NCBI RefSeq assembly: GCF_900316895.1
Contig: NZ_ONER01000059.1
Span: 1-10,067, forward strand
Length of the DNA: 10,067 nt
From: an uncultured Methanobrevibacter sp.
Lineage (GTDB): Archaea; Methanobacteriota; Methanobacteria; Methanobacteriales; Methanobacteriaceae
Direction: 5' to 3'
The stretch's first letter is position 1, and the number at the start of each line of letters is the position of its first letter. Shown here piece by piece: positions 7,784 to 10,067 of this stretch. Position numbers and translations under genes: made by a program. Under the pieces are notes generated by a model. It ran no database searches. It worked only from the letters and a program-made list of their open reading frames with translations, and was not told the DNA's origin.

Positions 7784-8914
7784 ATGCGAAAAATAACATT
7801 TAAAATCTTAACGAAAATGCCAACAAGATACATAGACAACGGCCTTATTTTTATAGTGGGCCTATTCGTTTATGGAATCGTCGGTACACATCATATAATG
7901 AAATTGAATTGGTTTGACTCAATATACTATGCAACCATTACAATGACCACAGTAGGATACGGAGACTATCTTCCATCTACAGGAATTCAAAAGATATTTG
8001 CAACCACCCTGGCAATTGGAGGAGTCGCATTACTTGCTTATGTATTTAATATTATTTTAGCAAATTTCCAGGAAAAAATGAGTGAATATTCACAAGGAGC
8101 CAAAAAAATGAAAGCCATTGAAGTAATGAAGGATTATTATATTATTTGCGGTTTAGGAAGAGTTGGAAAAGTGGTTCTTGAAGAGCTGCTTGAAAGAAAT
8201 CAGAACGTGATTGTGATAGATAAGGACAAGGACAAATGCGAATCCCTTAAAGAAACCGATAACTTAATCATCATTAATGAAGATGCAATTGAAGATGACC
8301 TTATAGCAAAACTGGCGGGTGATAAATGCAGAAGCGTCATAATATGTACCGGAGATGACGTGAACAATCTATATATCGTATTGACAATCAGGGAAACAAA
8401 TCCCGATGCATGGATTGTCACAAGAGCAAGCAAACTTGACAACATCAAAAGACTCAAAAAAGCAGGGGCCGACAAGATAGTGTCTCCAGAAATAATTGGA
8501 GGAGAAGACCTGTACTACGAATCCGCAAGGCCACATATCTTAAGAGTTACTGTAAAACACACTGTTGATGAGATATATGACGAATTCAAGATAATTGCAA
8601 AGCATGGCTGCACATTGGAAACCATAGACTACCACCTTCCAGGAATTGAAACACCATTGACACGTGAAGTCAAGGCGATGAAATTGCATGACGGAAAACG
8701 ATACCAAAATTATTTAAACAGCCATGATGACCAAAGGCAGGCATTGGAAAACTTATATAAAACCGTGAATACCGTGCACTCCCATTTCATTTCAGGCCCT
8801 GACCAAACAGCATTCGATAAATTGCTGAAAGATCTAGAAAAGCAGGAAGAAATAATCGGTGTGAACTTGACAAATGAAGAAATAGCTAAAATCACATCAA
8901 AAGAAATTAAATAA
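7784..8914 (+). CDS. Two-TM potassium channel with RCK (TrkA-N) domain, MthK-like
   Basis: Potassium-selective membrane channel with a cytoplasmic ligand-binding domain, 376 residues. TM1 spans about 20-37, the pore helix and selectivity filter TTVGYGD about 43-61, and TM2 about 69-93. A Rossmann RCK domain follows at 116-235, with CGLGRVGK at 122-129, an acidic residue ending strand 2 (Asp146 in VIVIDKD) and KKAGADKIVSPEIIGGE near 225-241. This is the plan of MthK and Kch channels. Residues 250-376 do not match the usual RCK C-lobe closely and end in a charged helix-rich stretch I do not recognise. Aligned by eye to MthK, the Ca2+ ligands Asp184, Glu210 and Glu212 correspond to Cys188, Arg214 and Ser216, so that site appears absent; a nucleotide or other ligand may gate it. 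A weak AGGAAA precedes the ATG. It is likely monocistronic, ending in a strong hairpin. Confidence 0.93.
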   Translation: MRKITFKILTKMPTRYIDNGLIFIVGLFVYGIVGTHHIMKLNWFDSIYYATITMTTVGYGDYLPSTGIQKIFATTLAIGGVALLAYVFNIILANFQEKMSEYSQGAKKMKAIEVMKDYYIICGLGRVGKVVLEELLERNQNVIVIDKDKDKCESLKETDNLIIINEDAIEDDLIAKLAGDKCRSVIICTGDDVNNLYIVLTIRETNPDAWIVTRASKLDNIKRLKKAGADKIVSPEIIGGEDLYYESARPHILRVTVKHTVDEIYDEFKIIAKHGCTLETIDYHLPGIETPLTREVKAMKLHDGKRYQNYLNSHDDQRQALENLYKTVNTVHSHFISGPDQTAFDKLLKDLEKQEEIIGVNLTNEEIAKITSKEIK

Positions 8915-8942
8915 GTACAATTAAGTTATTTTAATTGTACTT
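8913..8942. terminator. Bidirectional hairpin terminator between channel and adhesin-like gene
   Basis: A perfect inverted repeat has 12-bp arms, AAGTACAATTAA (8913-8924) and TTAATTGTACTT (8931-8942), and a 6-base loop. It overlaps the stop codons of both convergent genes (channel stop 8912-8914; minus-strand stop at 8923-8921). TTTT follows on the + strand. Position and symmetry suit termination of both transcripts, or RNA end protection. Confidence 0.7.
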
Positions 8943-9238
8943 TTAGCAGATACATAATACTTATCATTGCCTGAGTAGATTACAACATTATAAGTGCCCA
9001 CATCCAATGATTTAGTATTGAATTTCGCAACTCCTTTAGAGTTTGTTTTGATTGTATAAACCTTTTTGCCAATTTTTAACTTGAGCTTTAGATTTTTGAT
9101 TGGCTTTTTGGTTTTCTTATCCTTAACGGTTATATCAAAAGTTTTAGATTCATTTTGAATTTTGGTCAGTTTTGGAGCGTTGACCTTGGTTTGTGTCTTG
9201 ATTAACTTGTCAATGCTTCCAAACTTGTGTTCTTCCAA
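8921..9238 (-). CDS. C-terminal Ig-like domain fragment of adhesin-like protein (downstream of frameshift)
   Basis: This 105-residue frame most likely forms the C-terminal end of the adhesin-like gene at 9210-10067 rather than a separate gene. Residues from about 28 on form one Ig-like beta-sandwich repeat of the kind found in tandem in Methanobrevibacter surface proteins: TFDITVKDKKTKKPIKNL, then TIKTNSKGVAKFNT, then LDVGTYNVVIYSG and a final STIKIT strand. There is no signal peptide, no ATG and no purine-rich site upstream. The only possible start near its beginning is a TTG at 9238, directly preceded by an in-frame TGA (9241-9239). It overlaps the upstream frame by 29 bases in the +1 frame. 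The protein ends without an obvious membrane anchor. Confidence 0.75.
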   Translation of the reverse strand: MEEHKFGSIDKLIKTQTKVNAPKLTKIQNESKTFDITVKDKKTKKPIKNLKLKLKIGKKVYTIKTNSKGVAKFNTKSLDVGTYNVVIYSGNDKYYVSAKSTIKIT

Positions 9239-9241
9239 TCA
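9210..9241 (-). other. Frameshift window in the adhesin-like gene
   Basis: The upstream frame ends in TGA at 9212-9210, and the downstream frame is closed by TGA at 9241-9239, so a joining shift must fall between them. Loss of one A from the AAA at 9221-9223 (a T on the coding strand) would join GRLIGRTQV directly to GSIDKLIKTQTKVNAPK, which reads as a natural linker into the final Ig-like repeat. The exact shift site is inferred. Confidence 0.6.
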
Positions 9242-10067
9242 GACGACCGTTATCGTTTGCAACATAAACCTTTAAAGTGGAAGTCGTTTTGCCCTCTTTT
9301 GTTGTTGCTTTCCAATGGAATGCTGTTACATCCCTTCTGTTGACCCCATATGAATCGGTTGCTGCCGCCTTGATTGCAGCAGTTGCAGGCTTTTTAGAAA
9401 CTTTTGCCCAATTTCCATGCCTGAAAGAGGACCTGATATTAGGAACATCAATAAACTCCCCCGCTTTTAATTTACCTTTAATGATACTGCCACTCCAGAC
9501 AAGACCATACTCTCCATTTGGAGCCTTGATTGAAAAATGACCAAGAGACAATCTTCTTTCATAACTTTGAATTTTTCTGAGGTCTGATCTTTTGATTTTG
9601 CCTAACTTGACTATTTTGCCTGCAAGCTTTTCTATAGCATGATTAACGGTAGGATTGTCCGCCCCTCCAGTTCCAAACATCCAGCCGTCTGCTGTTGTCA
9701 CAAGATGGAAAAAGTAGCTGTTGGTCTTATATTGCTTTATTGCAGCCTTTCCGTTTATTTTATATTTGACAATGTGCAGCAATTTGGCATTTGTCGCATC
9801 CCTTCTGAAAGCGGCAACTGACTCGAATTTGCCAACCTGCAAAAATAGGGAACTGCATCCCATTTCAGCTGTCTCTTTGATGGTCAATTTTGCCTTTGAC
9901 TTTTTGGCCTTCAAATTCTTGCTTTTCTTAACGGAGGTTACTACCTTATATGATCCTGCCTTAAGATTTTTCTTCAATTTTGCAACACCCTTGGAATCGG
10001 TAGTTGCCCAGTAGGTCCTATATTTATTGTTTTTATAAACTTTAAATGCCACCTTAACCCCTTCAAC
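9210..10067 (-). CDS. Adhesin-like surface protein, 5'-partial and apparently frameshifted
   Basis: The frame is open to the right edge, so the N-terminus and any signal peptide lie outside the window; 285 residues are visible. Residues 1-64 end an Ig-like repeat (TDSKGVAKLKKNLKAGSYKV), lysine-rich as in Methanobrevibacter adhesin-like proteins, which are secreted and bind or remodel surfaces. Residues 67-250 form a different domain starting MGCSSLFLQ (Cys71, codon 9857-9855), with FRRDAT 17-22 residues after that Cys, then FFHLVTTADGWMFGTGGADN, GHFSIKAPNGEYG, DVPNIRSSF and YGVNRRD. The Cys start, the Arg/Asp spacing and the later Asn and Arg blocks recall choloylglycine hydrolase/acyltransferase-type Ntn hydrolases; this is a by-eye resemblance. 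The frame stops at 9210-9212, while the expected next Ig-like repeat lies in another frame, so the gene is probably a pseudogene, phase-switched, or carries a sequence error. Confidence 0.8.
   Translation of the reverse strand, partial: VEGVKVAFKVYKNNKYRTYWATTDSKGVAKLKKNLKAGSYKVVTSVKKSKNLKAKKSKAKLTIKETAEMGCSSLFLQVGKFESVAAFRRDATNAKLLHIVKYKINGKAAIKQYKTNSYFFHLVTTADGWMFGTGGADNPTVNHAIEKLAGKIVKLGKIKRSDLRKIQSYERRLSLGHFSIKAPNGEYGLVWSGSIIKGKLKAGEFIDVPNIRSSFRHGNWAKVSKKPATAAIKAAATDSYGVNRRDVTAFHWKATTKEGKTTSTLKVYVANDNGRLIGRTQVWKH

Noticed and set aside
9236..9238. TTG at 9238 as a true start of an independent small gene
   Set aside because: There is no ribosome binding site, it follows directly on an in-frame TGA, and the encoded domain is a typical internal or C-terminal repeat of the upstream surface protein.
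9277..10014. Plus-strand open frames opposite the adhesin-like gene
   Set aside because: They oppose a minus strand with clear Ig-like and domain motifs and contain no coherent protein features.

Overview
The window looks like a chromosomal segment of a methanogenic archaeon of the Methanobrevibacter type. It is AT-rich, uses a GGTGA-type ribosome binding site and TATA-rich spacers, and ends in a lysine-rich, Ig-like-repeat 'adhesin-like' surface protein typical of that genus. It also carries a non-ribosomal peptide synthetase (NRPS) followed by a MATE exporter, an arrangement I recall from Methanobrevibacter ruminantium. The genus is inferred from gene content; no rRNA or other marker is present.

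Layout. Positions 2-5026 (+) hold the 3' part of a large NRPS gene whose 5' end lies outside the window. The visible domain order is A(C-terminal half)-PCP-C-A-PCP-reductase. A MATE-family exporter starts 15 bp later (5042-6721, +), so the two are almost certainly one operon: synthesis, reductive release and export of a short peptide. Convergent to it is an aldo/keto reductase (6748-7626, -). A 157-bp AT-rich divergent spacer separates this from a two-TM potassium channel with a cytoplasmic RCK domain (7784-8914, +). A perfect 12-bp-arm hairpin then separates the channel from a convergent adhesin-like gene (8921-10067, -), which runs off the right edge and is split by an apparent frameshift near 9213-9238.

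Most notable points. (1) The two NRPS modules are exactly 3000 bp apart. Bases 1-322 and 3001-3322 differ at only about 20 positions by eye, in patches, which suggests recent duplication or gene conversion. (2) The A-PCP-C-A-PCP-R order matches the dipeptide-aldehyde/pyrazinone synthetases, so the likely product is a dipeptide aldehyde or a cyclised derivative. (3) The exporter has a soluble C-terminal tail of about 120 residues resembling a degenerate anti-sigma-factor-type ATPase domain. (4) The potassium channel resembles MthK but lacks all three Ca2+-binding acidic residues of the RCK site. (5) The surface protein contains a Cys-centred domain reminiscent of Ntn hydrolases, between Ig-like repeats, and is disrupted by a frameshift.

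I see no tRNA, rRNA, CRISPR array or insertion sequence.
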